64,000 nucleotides of DNA, from NCBI GenBank assembly GCA_016183655.1, contig JACPEH010000017.1, positions 1 to 64,000 on the forward strand. Reading direction: 5' to 3'. This document shows, piece after piece, positions 7,810 to 16,110 of the stretch (positions are counted from its first letter, which is position 1; each line of letters starts with the position of its first letter). Both the position numbers and the translations under genes were made by a program. This stretch comes from Rhodocyclales bacterium. Lineage in GTDB: Bacteria > Pseudomonadota > Gammaproteobacteria > Burkholderiales > Rhodocyclaceae. The notes beneath the pieces are model-generated. The model was not told where the DNA came from. It ran no database searches and saw only the letters and a list, made by a program, of their open reading frames with translations.

Positions 7810-8940
7810 ATGTCAGAAAAACCGAACACACCGGTCTATGTCACCCGCCCGTACCTACCGCCGCTCGAAGAGTTCATCCCATACCTCGAACAGATGTGGG
7901 CCACCCGGCAACTAACCAATGGCGGCCCCTTTCATGACCAGTTCGAACGAGCCCTCGAAGTTTATCTCGGGGTCAAGCACGTTTCCCTGTTCGCCAACGG
8001 CACCCTGGCACTGCTGACGGCCCTGAAAGCCCTGCACGTCTCCGGCGAGGTGATCACGACGCCGTACAGTTTCGTCGCTACGGCGCATTCCCTGCTGTGG
8101 AACGACATCACCCCAGTGTTCGTCGATATCGACCGGCAAACGATGGGCATCGCGCCGGAAAAGATAGAGGCGGCGATCACCGAACGCACGACGGCAATCC
8201 TTCCGGTCCATGTATACGGCTATCCGTGCGATGTCCGGAAAATCCGTGCCATTGCCGACCGGCACGACCTGCGCGTCATTTTTGATGCCGCCCATGCCTT
8301 CGGCGTCCGTGATGAAGGCGGCAGCCTGCTCCGCCATGGCAACCTGTCGGTCGTCAGTTTCCACGCGACGAAGGTTTTCACGACTTTCGAAGGTGGCGCA
8401 ATAATCAGTCCTAATGCAGAGATAAAGCGACGGATAGACAGCCTTAAGAATTTCGGCTTCCTGAACGAAATATCCGTAACCGAACTCGGAATCAATGGAA
8501 AAATGAACGAAGTCCAGGCGGCCATGGGGCTTGTGCAGCTGAAGCATATTGATGCTGCAATTGAACAGCGGCGCGCCGCCGACCAGACCTACCGGCGTCT
8601 TCTGGCCGGCGTGCGAGGCGTGCATTGCCCGGTGCCGCCGGCCGGCATCCGCCACCACAACTATTCGTACTTCCCGATCCTGATCGGCAGGGAGTACAGC
8701 ATCTCGCGCGACCAGCTATTTAACGAACTGCGTCAGCACAACATTTTCGCGCGGCGCTATTTCTACCCGCTGATCAGCAACTTCCGCATGTACAAGTCGG
8801 CAGACGACAGGAAGGAGCGCTTCCCCGTCGCCGCAGACGTTGCCTCGCGCGTGCTGTGTCTGCCGATTTTCCCGGGAATCGACGAGGCCACGCTGGCACT
8901 GATCAGCGAATTGATCGCCAAGCACGGCGGCACGTCATGA
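7810..8940 (+). CDS. DegT/DnrJ/EryC1/StrS-family PLP aminotransferase (VioA-like)
   Basis: A 376-residue sugar aminotransferase. It contains FANGTLALLTAL (phosphate-binding region), the cofactor-pairing aspartate in FDAAHAFG, and the PLP-binding lysine at residue 188 in SFHATKVFTTFEGG. Family members aminate keto-sugars, for example dTDP-4-keto-6-deoxyglucose to viosamine, using glutamate. Length and motif spacing are normal and no key residue is missing. GGAGA precedes the ATG. It starts a five-gene cassette (aminotransferase, acyltransferase, acyl ligase, oxidoreductase, ACP) that resembles the flagellin-glycan genes of Pseudomonas. Bases about 8395-8565 are visibly AT-richer, with ATA and AAT codons unusual in this region. 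Confidence 0.9.
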   Translation: MSEKPNTPVYVTRPYLPPLEEFIPYLEQMWATRQLTNGGPFHDQFERALEVYLGVKHVSLFANGTLALLTALKALHVSGEVITTPYSFVATAHSLLWNDITPVFVDIDRQTMGIAPEKIEAAITERTTAILPVHVYGYPCDVRKIRAIADRHDLRVIFDAAHAFGVRDEGGSLLRHGNLSVVSFHATKVFTTFEGGAIISPNAEIKRRIDSLKNFGFLNEISVTELGINGKMNEVQAAMGLVQLKHIDAAIEQRRAADQTYRRLLAGVRGVHCPVPPAGIRHHNYSYFPILIGREYSISRDQLFNELRQHNIFARRYFYPLISNFRMYKSADDRKERFPVAADVASRVLCLPIFPGIDEATLALISELIAKHGGTS

Positions 8941-9617
8941 GCATCCGAAAACTCGTCATCTACGGCAACGGGCAGATGGCGCGAATGTTCCTCGACTTCG
9001 CGCGGCAGCAGTTCGAAGTCGCTGGCTTTACCGTCGATCGCTCCGCCCTGGCCGCAGCCGAAATCGACGGCCTGCCGGTTGTGCCGTTCGAGCAGGTCGA
9101 GACCGTCTTTCCGCCAGCCGAACACCTGATGATCACCGCGGTCGGCTATCTCGACATGAACGAACTGCGCGCCCGGAAATTCGAGGAGGGGCGCGCCAAG
9201 GGCTACCGCTTCACGAACTTTGTGCACGCATCGGTCATCCGCCATCCGAGCGTCGCGATGGGAGTCAACAACGTGATCCTCGACCATCTCGCCATCCACC
9301 CCGGCACCCGGCTCGGCAACAGCAACTTCATCAGTAGCAACGTATCGATCGGCCACGGCTGCGCGATCGGCGACAACTGCTGGGTCAATTCCGGCGTTTC
9401 GATCGGCGGCGAGGCATGGATCGGCGACAGCTGCTTTTTCGGCATGAACGCGACGATCGGCGACAACATCAAAATCGGCGCGCGCTGCTATATCGGCGCG
9501 AATACGCTGGTCTCACGCAGCACGGCGGAGGCGGAAGTGTATATTTCGGCGAACGGCGAACGTTTCCCTCTCCCCAGCGCCGATTTCCTGAAGTTCATCG
9601 CCCGCAAACAACCGTAG
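8937..9617 (+). CDS. Hexapeptide-repeat sugar acyltransferase (PglD/NeuD-like)
   Basis: The 226-residue protein begins with a Rossmann-like sugar-nucleotide-binding part (LVIYGNGQMARMFLDFA, residues 5-21). It continues into a left-handed beta-helix of hexapeptide repeats (about 95-205), including HPGTRLGNSNFISSNVSIGH and CAIGDNCWVNSGVSIGG. PglD/NeuD-type enzymes N- or O-acylate amino sugars using acyl-CoA, with a histidine base such as the one in SIGHGC. It directly follows the aminotransferase with an ATGA overlap, so N-acylation of the newly formed amino group is the natural inference. A neighbouring ACP suggests the donor could be acyl-ACP. Confidence 0.85.
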   Translation: MSIRKLVIYGNGQMARMFLDFARQQFEVAGFTVDRSALAAAEIDGLPVVPFEQVETVFPPAEHLMITAVGYLDMNELRARKFEEGRAKGYRFTNFVHASVIRHPSVAMGVNNVILDHLAIHPGTRLGNSNFISSNVSIGHGCAIGDNCWVNSGVSIGGEAWIGDSCFFGMNATIGDNIKIGARCYIGANTLVSRSTAEAEVYISANGERFPLPSADFLKFIARKQP

Positions 9618-9629
9618 CCCATACCGAGC

Positions 9630-11168
9630 ATGCCGACCGCCGCCACCCCGTCACCGATCGACGCCAGATTCCGCAAGGCCGCCGCACAATCTCCACAGAA
9701 GACAGCGCTGTTCATCGACGGCCGCCGTTTCAGCTACGCCGAACTGGCGCGTGACGTCGATGCGCTGAGCCGCGGCCTCGCTGCCGCTGGTCTCGCCGCC
9801 GGCGAACACGTCGGCCTCGTCCTGCCCAACTGCGCCCCGTTCGTCGTCGTCCTACTCGCCGCGGCCCGCCTCGGGCTGGTGCTTGTGCCGCAGAGTCCCG
9901 GCCTGAGCGCCGAGGCCATCGATAGCACCTTCGATGCCGCCGATGTCCGCCATTTGATTGCCTGGCACGGCCTTGCCGGCCAAATCGACGGCGGACGCCG
10001 CACGGGTGCGAAGATCGTCGTCGGCGCCACCGCCGACGGCTGGACCGCCTACAGCGCATTGCTCGACGGGCCTGCACGTGATGCCACCACGGCGCCGTCG
10101 CTGCCAGCCGAGCATCCGTACCTGTTAATCCTGACCTCCGGCTCGACAGGGCAACCGAAGCCGATCATCCTCAGCCAGACAACCAAGGTGCTGCGGGCTG
10201 AGGCCGCCGGGCGGCTCTACGGCGTCACGACCAGCGACGTTACGCTTGCCGCGACGCCGCTCTATCATTCGCTGGCCCAGCGGCTGGTATTGATGCCGCT
10301 GCTGACGGGCGGCACCAGTGTCGTCCTCGGCCATTTCACGCCGACCACCTGGATCGACGCCGTACACCGGCACGGCGTGACCTTCTCGATCGCAGTCTCG
10401 TCGCAGCTGAAGGCCATCCTGACGCAGACCGACCGACTCACCGACCAGCTGCGCTCGCTGCGCTGCCTCGTCTCTTCGTCAGCACTGCTCGACGACGAGG
10501 CCAAGGCCAAGCTGATCGGCCTGCTCGACTGCGACTTCCACGAATGCTATGGCGCTTCTGAAATCGCCATTGCCACCAACCTCTCGCCAGCCGCTGCGCG
10601 GCAAAAACTCGGATCCGTCGGCCGGGCGATCCCCGGCGTGGACGTCGCGATCCTCGGCGAGGACGGTCGACTGGCGCCGACGGGCAGCCCCGGCGAGATC
10701 ATCTGCCGCACGCCGATGCGCTACAGCGGCTACTACCGGCAGCCGGAGACAACAGCCGCAGCGCAATGGCACGACCATTTCCGGACCGGCGACCTGGGCC
10801 GGATGGATGCCGACGGTTTCCTCTACTTTCTCGGCCGCATCAAGGACATCATCATCACCGGCGGCGTCAACGTCTATCCGAAGGATATCGAGGACGTCAT
10901 CCTGAGCCACCCGGCAGTCGAGGAGTGCGCCGCGATTCCGCTGGCCGACGACGGCCTCGGAGAAGTCGTCGGCGTCGTCGTCGCCTTCAAGAATAGCGAA
11001 CAACCGCCCGCGCTGCGTGACCTTCAGCGCCTGTGCATGCAGCACCTCGGCGACTACCAACAACCGCGCCGTTTCATCACCCTGCCTATACTGCCGAAGA
11101 ACGCCATGGGCAAGCTCGACAAGCTGGCGCTGCGCAACACCTATTCTTCGCCCCGTCAGCCGGAATAA
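9630..11168 (+). CDS. AMP-forming acyl-CoA/acyl-ACP ligase
   Basis: A 512-residue member of the adenylate-forming (ANL) superfamily. The P-loop LILTSGSTGQPKP (about 165-177), the aromatic YGASEIA motif, FRTGDLG, the hinge GRIKDIIITGG and the C-terminal catalytic lysine in PKNAMGKLDK are all present, so the enzyme should be active. Such enzymes activate a carboxylic acid with ATP and load it on CoA or on a phosphopantetheine carrier. An acyl carrier protein lies two genes downstream in the same operon, so loading that carrier with an acyl group destined for a sugar is plausible. The acid is unknown. Confidence 0.88.
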   Translation: MPTAATPSPIDARFRKAAAQSPQKTALFIDGRRFSYAELARDVDALSRGLAAAGLAAGEHVGLVLPNCAPFVVVLLAAARLGLVLVPQSPGLSAEAIDSTFDAADVRHLIAWHGLAGQIDGGRRTGAKIVVGATADGWTAYSALLDGPARDATTAPSLPAEHPYLLILTSGSTGQPKPIILSQTTKVLRAEAAGRLYGVTTSDVTLAATPLYHSLAQRLVLMPLLTGGTSVVLGHFTPTTWIDAVHRHGVTFSIAVSSQLKAILTQTDRLTDQLRSLRCLVSSSALLDDEAKAKLIGLLDCDFHECYGASEIAIATNLSPAAARQKLGSVGRAIPGVDVAILGEDGRLAPTGSPGEIICRTPMRYSGYYRQPETTAAAQWHDHFRTGDLGRMDADGFLYFLGRIKDIIITGGVNVYPKDIEDVILSHPAVEECAAIPLADDGLGEVVGVVVAFKNSEQPPALRDLQRLCMQHLGDYQQPRRFITLPILPKNAMGKLDKLALRNTYSSPRQPE

Positions 11169-11174
11169 ACCACC

Positions 11175-12296
11175 ATGCCCCCCTCCACTCCACTTCGTCT
11201 CGGCTTCATCGGCGGCGCGCTGAGTTCGGCCGTCGGCTACACACATTTCAACTCCAGTCGCCTCGACGGACATTTCCGCGTCGATTGCGGCTGTTTCAGC
11301 CGCCACCGCGACAGCAACCAGGCGGCAGCCGCCGCCTACGGAGTCCCCCCCGAGCGCACCCACGCCAGCTGGTCGGAGATGCTCAATCGGGAACGGCAAA
11401 AGATCGACGCCATCGTCGTGCTGACACCAACCCCGGACCATCGCGACATCGTCATCGCCGCGCTCGATGCCGGGATTCCGGTGGTTTGCGAGAAGGCGCT
11501 GGCGCTGTCGAGTGCCGACTGCCGCACCATCGGCGAGGCGGTACGGCGCAACTGCGGGTTCCTGGCGGTAACCTACAATTATTCGGGGTATCCGATGGTC
11601 CGCGAACTGCAGCGGATGATCGCTGCCGGCGAGTTGGGGCGCCTCCACCAGATTCACATAGAGATGCCGCAGGAAGGCTTCCTGCGCACCGCCGCCTCCC
11701 CCCAGGCTTGGCGCCTCCGGGACCAGGAAGTGCCGACGGTGTCACTTGACCTCGGCGTCCACGTGCATCATCTAGTGCACTTCCTGACCGGCGGAAAAAA
11801 ACCGCTCGAAGCGGTCGGCGACCAGAGTTCCTACGGACACTTCAGAAACATCGTCGACAACGTCTACTACCTCGCCCGTTACGAAGACGACTTGCGCGTT
11901 CAGACTTGGTACGGAAAAACTGCGCTTGGCTACCGCAACGGCCTGCGCATCCGGGTTTTCGGCAGTCTCGCCAGCGCCGAGTGGTTCCAGATGGAACCGG
12001 AGGAACTGCTACTGTGCGACGCCGACGGCCGGCGCCAATTGCTCGACCGCGGCACCGGCGACGCCAGCGTTGCCCGGCTGCCGCGCTACAACCGATTCAA
12101 GGCCGGCCACCCGTCCGGCTTCATCGAAGCCTTCGCCAACCTCTACGCCGACATTGCCGAGCATCTGCGCCACCATCAGACCGGAGCGCCGATGCCGAAC
12201 CAGCTAGTCTACGGCGCCAACCAGTCGGAAGAAGGACTACGCCTGCTCGAAGCCGTTGCCCGCTCGTCCGCCGAAAAATCCTGGCAATCGGTATGA
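11175..12296 (+). CDS. Gfo/Idh/MocA-family oxidoreductase
   Basis: This 373-residue protein starts with a Rossmann fold (LGFIGGALSSAVG, residues 8-20) and has VLTPTPDHRDIVIAALDAG followed by EKAL, corresponding to the conserved EKP of the family with Pro replaced by Ala. The C-terminal half has the expected alpha/beta substrate domain, including DLGVHVHHLVHFLTG with histidines typical of the active site. Members oxidise or reduce sugars and inositols with NAD(P). In P. aeruginosa-like flagellin glycan islands a related dehydrogenase accompanies the VioA-type aminotransferase. Stop and next start overlap (ATGA). Confidence 0.85.
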   Translation: MPPSTPLRLGFIGGALSSAVGYTHFNSSRLDGHFRVDCGCFSRHRDSNQAAAAAYGVPPERTHASWSEMLNRERQKIDAIVVLTPTPDHRDIVIAALDAGIPVVCEKALALSSADCRTIGEAVRRNCGFLAVTYNYSGYPMVRELQRMIAAGELGRLHQIHIEMPQEGFLRTAASPQAWRLRDQEVPTVSLDLGVHVHHLVHFLTGGKKPLEAVGDQSSYGHFRNIVDNVYYLARYEDDLRVQTWYGKTALGYRNGLRIRVFGSLASAEWFQMEPEELLLCDADGRRQLLDRGTGDASVARLPRYNRFKAGHPSGFIEAFANLYADIAEHLRHHQTGAPMPNQLVYGANQSEEGLRLLEAVARSSAEKSWQSV

Positions 12297-12577
12297 ACGA
12301 CATAGAATCGGCCTTTCTGAGTTCTGCCACCATGAACGGCATCCGCGAGTTCATCGTCAAGCTGCTCCTCGAAAAAGGGGCCATTCCGGTCGGCGTCGCC
12401 GTAGACGACTACCGTTACCTGGACAACGGCCATATCGATTCTATCGGCTTCATCAAGTTCATCTTCCGTGTCGAGGAGCAGTTCCGTGTCCAGTTCTCTG
12501 AAGCTGACATCGGCGGCACCGAGATTCGCAGCGTCGGCGGCCTGGTGCGCCTAGTCGCGGCCAAGCAGGCAGCCTGA
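12293..12577 (+). CDS. Acyl carrier protein
   Basis: A small acidic 94-residue protein with the fold and signature of a carrier protein. The phosphopantetheine attachment serine is S50 in GHIDSIGFIKF, with the DSxxF-like pattern and a following helix-II-like FRVEEQFRVQF. It is not a fatty-acid-synthesis ACP by context (no fab genes nearby) but sits in the sugar-acylation cassette, 4 bp overlapped with the oxidoreductase and 6 bp before the radical-SAM fusion. It probably carries the acyl unit made by the ligase at 9630-11168. Confidence 0.88.
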   Translation: MNDIESAFLSSATMNGIREFIVKLLLEKGAIPVGVAVDDYRYLDNGHIDSIGFIKFIFRVEEQFRVQFSEADIGGTEIRSVGGLVRLVAAKQAA

Positions 12578-12583
12578 ATTGCT

Positions 12584-14923
12584 ATGAAGCCACGCTTCAC
12601 CGTCGTCATCCCGGCCTACAACGCCGCCGATACCATTGCCGCGAGCGTGCGCAGCGCGCTCGCCCAAGACGGCCTCGACGAGAGGGACGTGGAGGTGATC
12701 GCCGTCGATGACGGCTCAACCGACGACACCGCCGCCCGCATCGCCGCGCTGGCCGCCGAACATGTCGGTTTGCGCGCTGCCGCGACATCCTCCAACGCCG
12801 GCCCCGGTGCAGCCCGCAACGAGGGCATCGCGCTGGCGCGCGGGGAGTGGCTGCTGTTCCTCGACAGCGACGACCGACTGGCACCGGGAGCCTTGCGCCG
12901 CTTGGCCGCCTATCTGGACGGCTTCGCTGCCGGCACCCAGCCCCAGGCTGTCGGTTTCGACTGGTGCTTCGCCACGCCTGCTGGCATGCCGCTGACGACG
13001 ACAGGACAACGCCGCGACCAAACGGCACTGGCTGGCATGCGGCAAGACCGGCTGCGCCGCTACCTGCGCCTGCAAATGGACGGCTCGGTGATCTACACTG
13101 CCTTGCACCGCGAACTGGTGCTTACCCACGGCCTGCGCTTCGCCGACGGCTACCATGAGGACGTGGCCTTTATTTTTAAGGTGTACCACTCGGCCAAGCG
13201 TATCGCTTATCTGGACCAAGTTCTCTACATGAAGTGCGAGCGCCCCGGCTCGATCGTCAACACCATCTCGATCCGCCACATTGAGGGCTTCCTGCAGGCG
13301 TGGGCCGATATCGCCAGCTTCCTCGCCACCGCAGCTGCGGCTGAATGGGAAGAGTTGCGGCAAGACTGGCAACGAGGGCTCACCAGCGTCGTCGCCACCC
13401 GCCTCCGCGAAATCTCTCGTCGCACCGCCTCGCCAAACGCCGCGGCTCCCCTTTACCGAGCCCTGTTCTCGGGACTGTCGGCGCTGCCGGCACCACCGCG
13501 CTGGGCGGGCACATGCGCCACGAGCCAGTACGAACAGATCACCGAGCGTTTTCTCGCGCTGTTCGGCAAACCGGATGTGGACGATGCCGCCGCCGCACAA
13601 CTTAGCCGCTTCATCCAAGACACCGTCACCAAGAGCTGGAGCTGCACCGATCTGCACCATTCGGCCTTCCTCGCGCCGAACCAGGTACGCACCTGCTGCA
13701 AGCGGTTTTTCGTGGCCGGGGAAATGCGCGGCGACGTAGTCCTTCTCGACAGCCCTGCCGACGCTGTCACCGCCGATGCGCTCCTAGCCGCGAAGCGCGA
13801 CCTCCATGCCCGGATCAACCGAGGCGACGAAACCCCCTGCGACGGCTGTCCGTTCATGGAGTTCAAGGACTGGGGCGCGATCGAGCGCCTCGACATCCGC
13901 CACCTTTCGATGGAATACCAGTCGGTTTGCAACCTGAAGTGTACATATTGCAGCGATACCTATTACGGTGGCAGCCCGCCGCAATACGACGTGGAAGCCT
14001 TCGTGGACGAATTGCTGGCGGCCGGGGCGCTGGACGCCTGCCACGCCGTCGTCTGGGGCGGCGGCGAACCGGTGGTAGACAAGAACTTCGCCAGGCTCAT
14101 CGAAAAGCTCGTCGAACGGCTGCCGAATGCCGACCAGCGGGTACTGACCAACGCCGTCAAATACTCAAAAACGGTAGAGAAGCTTCTTGCCGCCGGCTCG
14201 GCGACCGTCACCACCAGCATCGACGCCGGCACCGCCGACACGTTCGCGCGGGTACGAGGCAAAGCCAAGCTGCACAACGTCCTCGCCACACTGGCAAGGT
14301 ATGCCGCAGCATCCGCGGAGAGGGTCACCGTCAAATACATTTTCACGGCGCAGAACCATAGCCTGGACGAGGTCCAGGGCTTTGCGGACCTGATCTCGGA
14401 CCACCGCCTGACCGCCTGCAATTTTCAGATCAGTTCCGACTTTAAGGAAGAAGCGGTCTCGCCGACAGTCGCGCTGTCGATGATCGTTCTCTACGGCCTG
14501 CTGAGCCGCGCCGGCGTCCAGGTGATTTTTTTCGACGACCTGCTGCGCCATCGCCTGAGCGACATCCTGGCCGACCATGAGACCGCGCTCCGCAACCAGT
14601 TGGCTGCTCTCGGCTTAGCCGACACCTTGGCCGATCCCGCCGACTATCCGGCGGTAGTGGTCTGGGGCGCCGGCTGGCAGTCCCGCTACCTTCTGGAGCG
14701 CGCCTCGTTCTTCAAGCAGGTTCCGGTGGCTTTCTTCGTGGACCAGACGGCCGCCAAGATCGGCAGTACCCATTTCGGCCGCCCGGTCAGATCGCCGGAA
14801 TGCCTGCTAGCAACGGGCGAGCCGATCATTATTGCCGCCTCCCAGGGTTTCCCGGTCATCTACCGCAACTTTCTGGCTCTCGGCCTGCCGCCGGAACGCC
14901 TCGTCCGCCAGCTGATCCTCTGA
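12584..14923 (+). CDS. Chimeric glycosyltransferase (GT2) - SPASM-like - radical SAM - Rossmann protein
   Basis: A 779-residue multidomain enzyme. Residues 1-240 form a GT-A glycosyltransferase 2 (FTVVIPAYNAADTI, VIAVDDGSTDDT, LLFLDSDDR with the DxD-like metal site). Residues about 345-440 hold paired cysteines (RTCCKRFF, then CDGCPF) resembling an auxiliary Fe-S SPASM/twitch region placed before the core. The radical SAM core follows with CNLKCTYC (C449, C453, C456) and GGGEP (SAM-binding). The C-terminus (about 685-779) is Rossmann-like (VVVWGAGWQSRYLLE). It could modify a sugar or acyl group by radical chemistry (epimerisation, dehydration or C-C methylation) and transfer a sugar. The substrate is unknown and I know no characterised homologue with this architecture. 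Confidence 0.8.
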   Translation: MKPRFTVVIPAYNAADTIAASVRSALAQDGLDERDVEVIAVDDGSTDDTAARIAALAAEHVGLRAAATSSNAGPGAARNEGIALARGEWLLFLDSDDRLAPGALRRLAAYLDGFAAGTQPQAVGFDWCFATPAGMPLTTTGQRRDQTALAGMRQDRLRRYLRLQMDGSVIYTALHRELVLTHGLRFADGYHEDVAFIFKVYHSAKRIAYLDQVLYMKCERPGSIVNTISIRHIEGFLQAWADIASFLATAAAAEWEELRQDWQRGLTSVVATRLREISRRTASPNAAAPLYRALFSGLSALPAPPRWAGTCATSQYEQITERFLALFGKPDVDDAAAAQLSRFIQDTVTKSWSCTDLHHSAFLAPNQVRTCCKRFFVAGEMRGDVVLLDSPADAVTADALLAAKRDLHARINRGDETPCDGCPFMEFKDWGAIERLDIRHLSMEYQSVCNLKCTYCSDTYYGGSPPQYDVEAFVDELLAAGALDACHAVVWGGGEPVVDKNFARLIEKLVERLPNADQRVLTNAVKYSKTVEKLLAAGSATVTTSIDAGTADTFARVRGKAKLHNVLATLARYAAASAERVTVKYIFTAQNHSLDEVQGFADLISDHRLTACNFQISSDFKEEAVSPTVALSMIVLYGLLSRAGVQVIFFDDLLRHRLSDILADHETALRNQLAALGLADTLADPADYPAVVVWGAGWQSRYLLERASFFKQVPVAFFVDQTAAKIGSTHFGRPVRSPECLLATGEPIIIAASQGFPVIYRNFLALGLPPERLVRQLIL

Positions 14924-14935
14924 CCCAACACTGCC

Positions 14936-16027
14936 ATGACCGCCGACCGACTACTGATCTTCCCCCTTGACCTGGACGAAGCCGAACCGGTGATCCGCGT
15001 CGCAACCGCGCTCGGCATCAAGGTCATCGGTGCCAGTTCAGCGATGGCCGCCCCCGGCGGGCGAGCCGTCCAAGATTTCGTCCGCCTGCCCTTCGTAACC
15101 GACCCGGGTTTCGACGACGCCCTTCGCTGCACAATCAATGACCATGGCATCACGGTCGTGTTCGCTCCCCATCAAGGTGTCTGGCGGCACCTCGACACCT
15201 TGCTGTCGCAAGATTCTTGGCGCGGGCGCTTCCGGCTGTGCCAGCCCGAACCGTTCATCGCCACCTGGCAGCTATTTGCTGCCCATGAGGAATGGGCTTC
15301 GATCGCGCGGGACGATCTTTCCGCCCGACGCATCGGCAGCGACAAGCTCCGTCCGTCGCTGGTCCCGGCCAGCTATGCCGCGCTGCATCGCCAGTTCCTC
15401 GGCACCCCCGGCCAATGCGACGAAATGAAGCTCCTCGCGCTATGCGACATCGCCCGGCTGCTCCCCGACGGCGACATGCTCGAGGTCGGCTGCCTCTACG
15501 GACGCTCGTCGCTAGCCCTCGGCTTTCTCGCCAGCCGCCACGGCATCGGCAGCCTGATCTGCGTCGACCCCTGGAACGTCGACAAGGTGACCGACCAGGG
15601 CAGCCAAGCTGCGCTGCTCAACGCCGGCCAGCCGCACATCGACTACGAGCAGATTTTCGTCATCTTCCTGTCGACAGTCGCCATGCTCGAAAACGTCGGC
15701 TACATCCGCGCCACCTCCGCCGCCGCGCACGCCACCTACGTCGCCGCCTTGCAGGCCGGTCGGCTGGACAGCCCCGGCCTCGGCAGCATCGTCCTTTCCC
15801 GGCAATTGAGCCTAGTGCATATCGACGGCAACCACCGCTACGACCATGTGAGGCAAGATGTCGCATTATGGAGTCCGCATCTCGCCCGCGGCGGCTGGCT
15901 GTTGCTCGACGACTACGTCTGGGCCTTCGGCGACGGTCCGCAGCAGGTCGGCGACGAGTTGCTGGGCAGCCCGAACTACGACATCGCCTTCGTCAGCGGC
16001 GACACGCTTTTCCTGCGCCGCGCATAG
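14936..16027 (+). CDS. Class I SAM methyltransferase with PreATP-grasp-like N-terminus
   Basis: The 363-residue protein has two parts. Residues 1-120 look like a nucleotide-fold PreATP-grasp domain (LLIFPLDLDEAEPVIRVATALG, VVFAPHQGVW) as in carboxylate-amine ligases, but no ATP-grasp catalytic domain follows. Residues about 160-360 are a Methyltransf_24-type methyltransferase with motif I LEVGCLYGRSSLALGF, LICVDPWN, LVHIDGNHRYDHV and GGWLLLDDY. That family often O-methylates sugars or aminoglycoside-type substrates and uses a metal bound by Asp/His residues like those in HIDGNH. It is 12 bp downstream of the radical SAM fusion. The substrate is not predictable. Confidence 0.72.
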   Translation: MTADRLLIFPLDLDEAEPVIRVATALGIKVIGASSAMAAPGGRAVQDFVRLPFVTDPGFDDALRCTINDHGITVVFAPHQGVWRHLDTLLSQDSWRGRFRLCQPEPFIATWQLFAAHEEWASIARDDLSARRIGSDKLRPSLVPASYAALHRQFLGTPGQCDEMKLLALCDIARLLPDGDMLEVGCLYGRSSLALGFLASRHGIGSLICVDPWNVDKVTDQGSQAALLNAGQPHIDYEQIFVIFLSTVAMLENVGYIRATSAAAHATYVAALQAGRLDSPGLGSIVLSRQLSLVHIDGNHRYDHVRQDVALWSPHLARGGWLLLDDYVWAFGDGPQQVGDELLGSPNYDIAFVSGDTLFLRRA

Positions 16028-16110
16028 CCGGCGGTGCTTCTCCGCTATCATGCCGGACGCATGCCTGTTCCGAATTCCTTCCAGCGAAAACAACCACCCC
16101 CACGAACCGT

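Noticed and set aside
10479..11657. Long minus-strand open frame opposite the acyl ligase
   Set aside because: The ligase strand shows all ANL motifs; the opposite frame is a GC-codon shadow.
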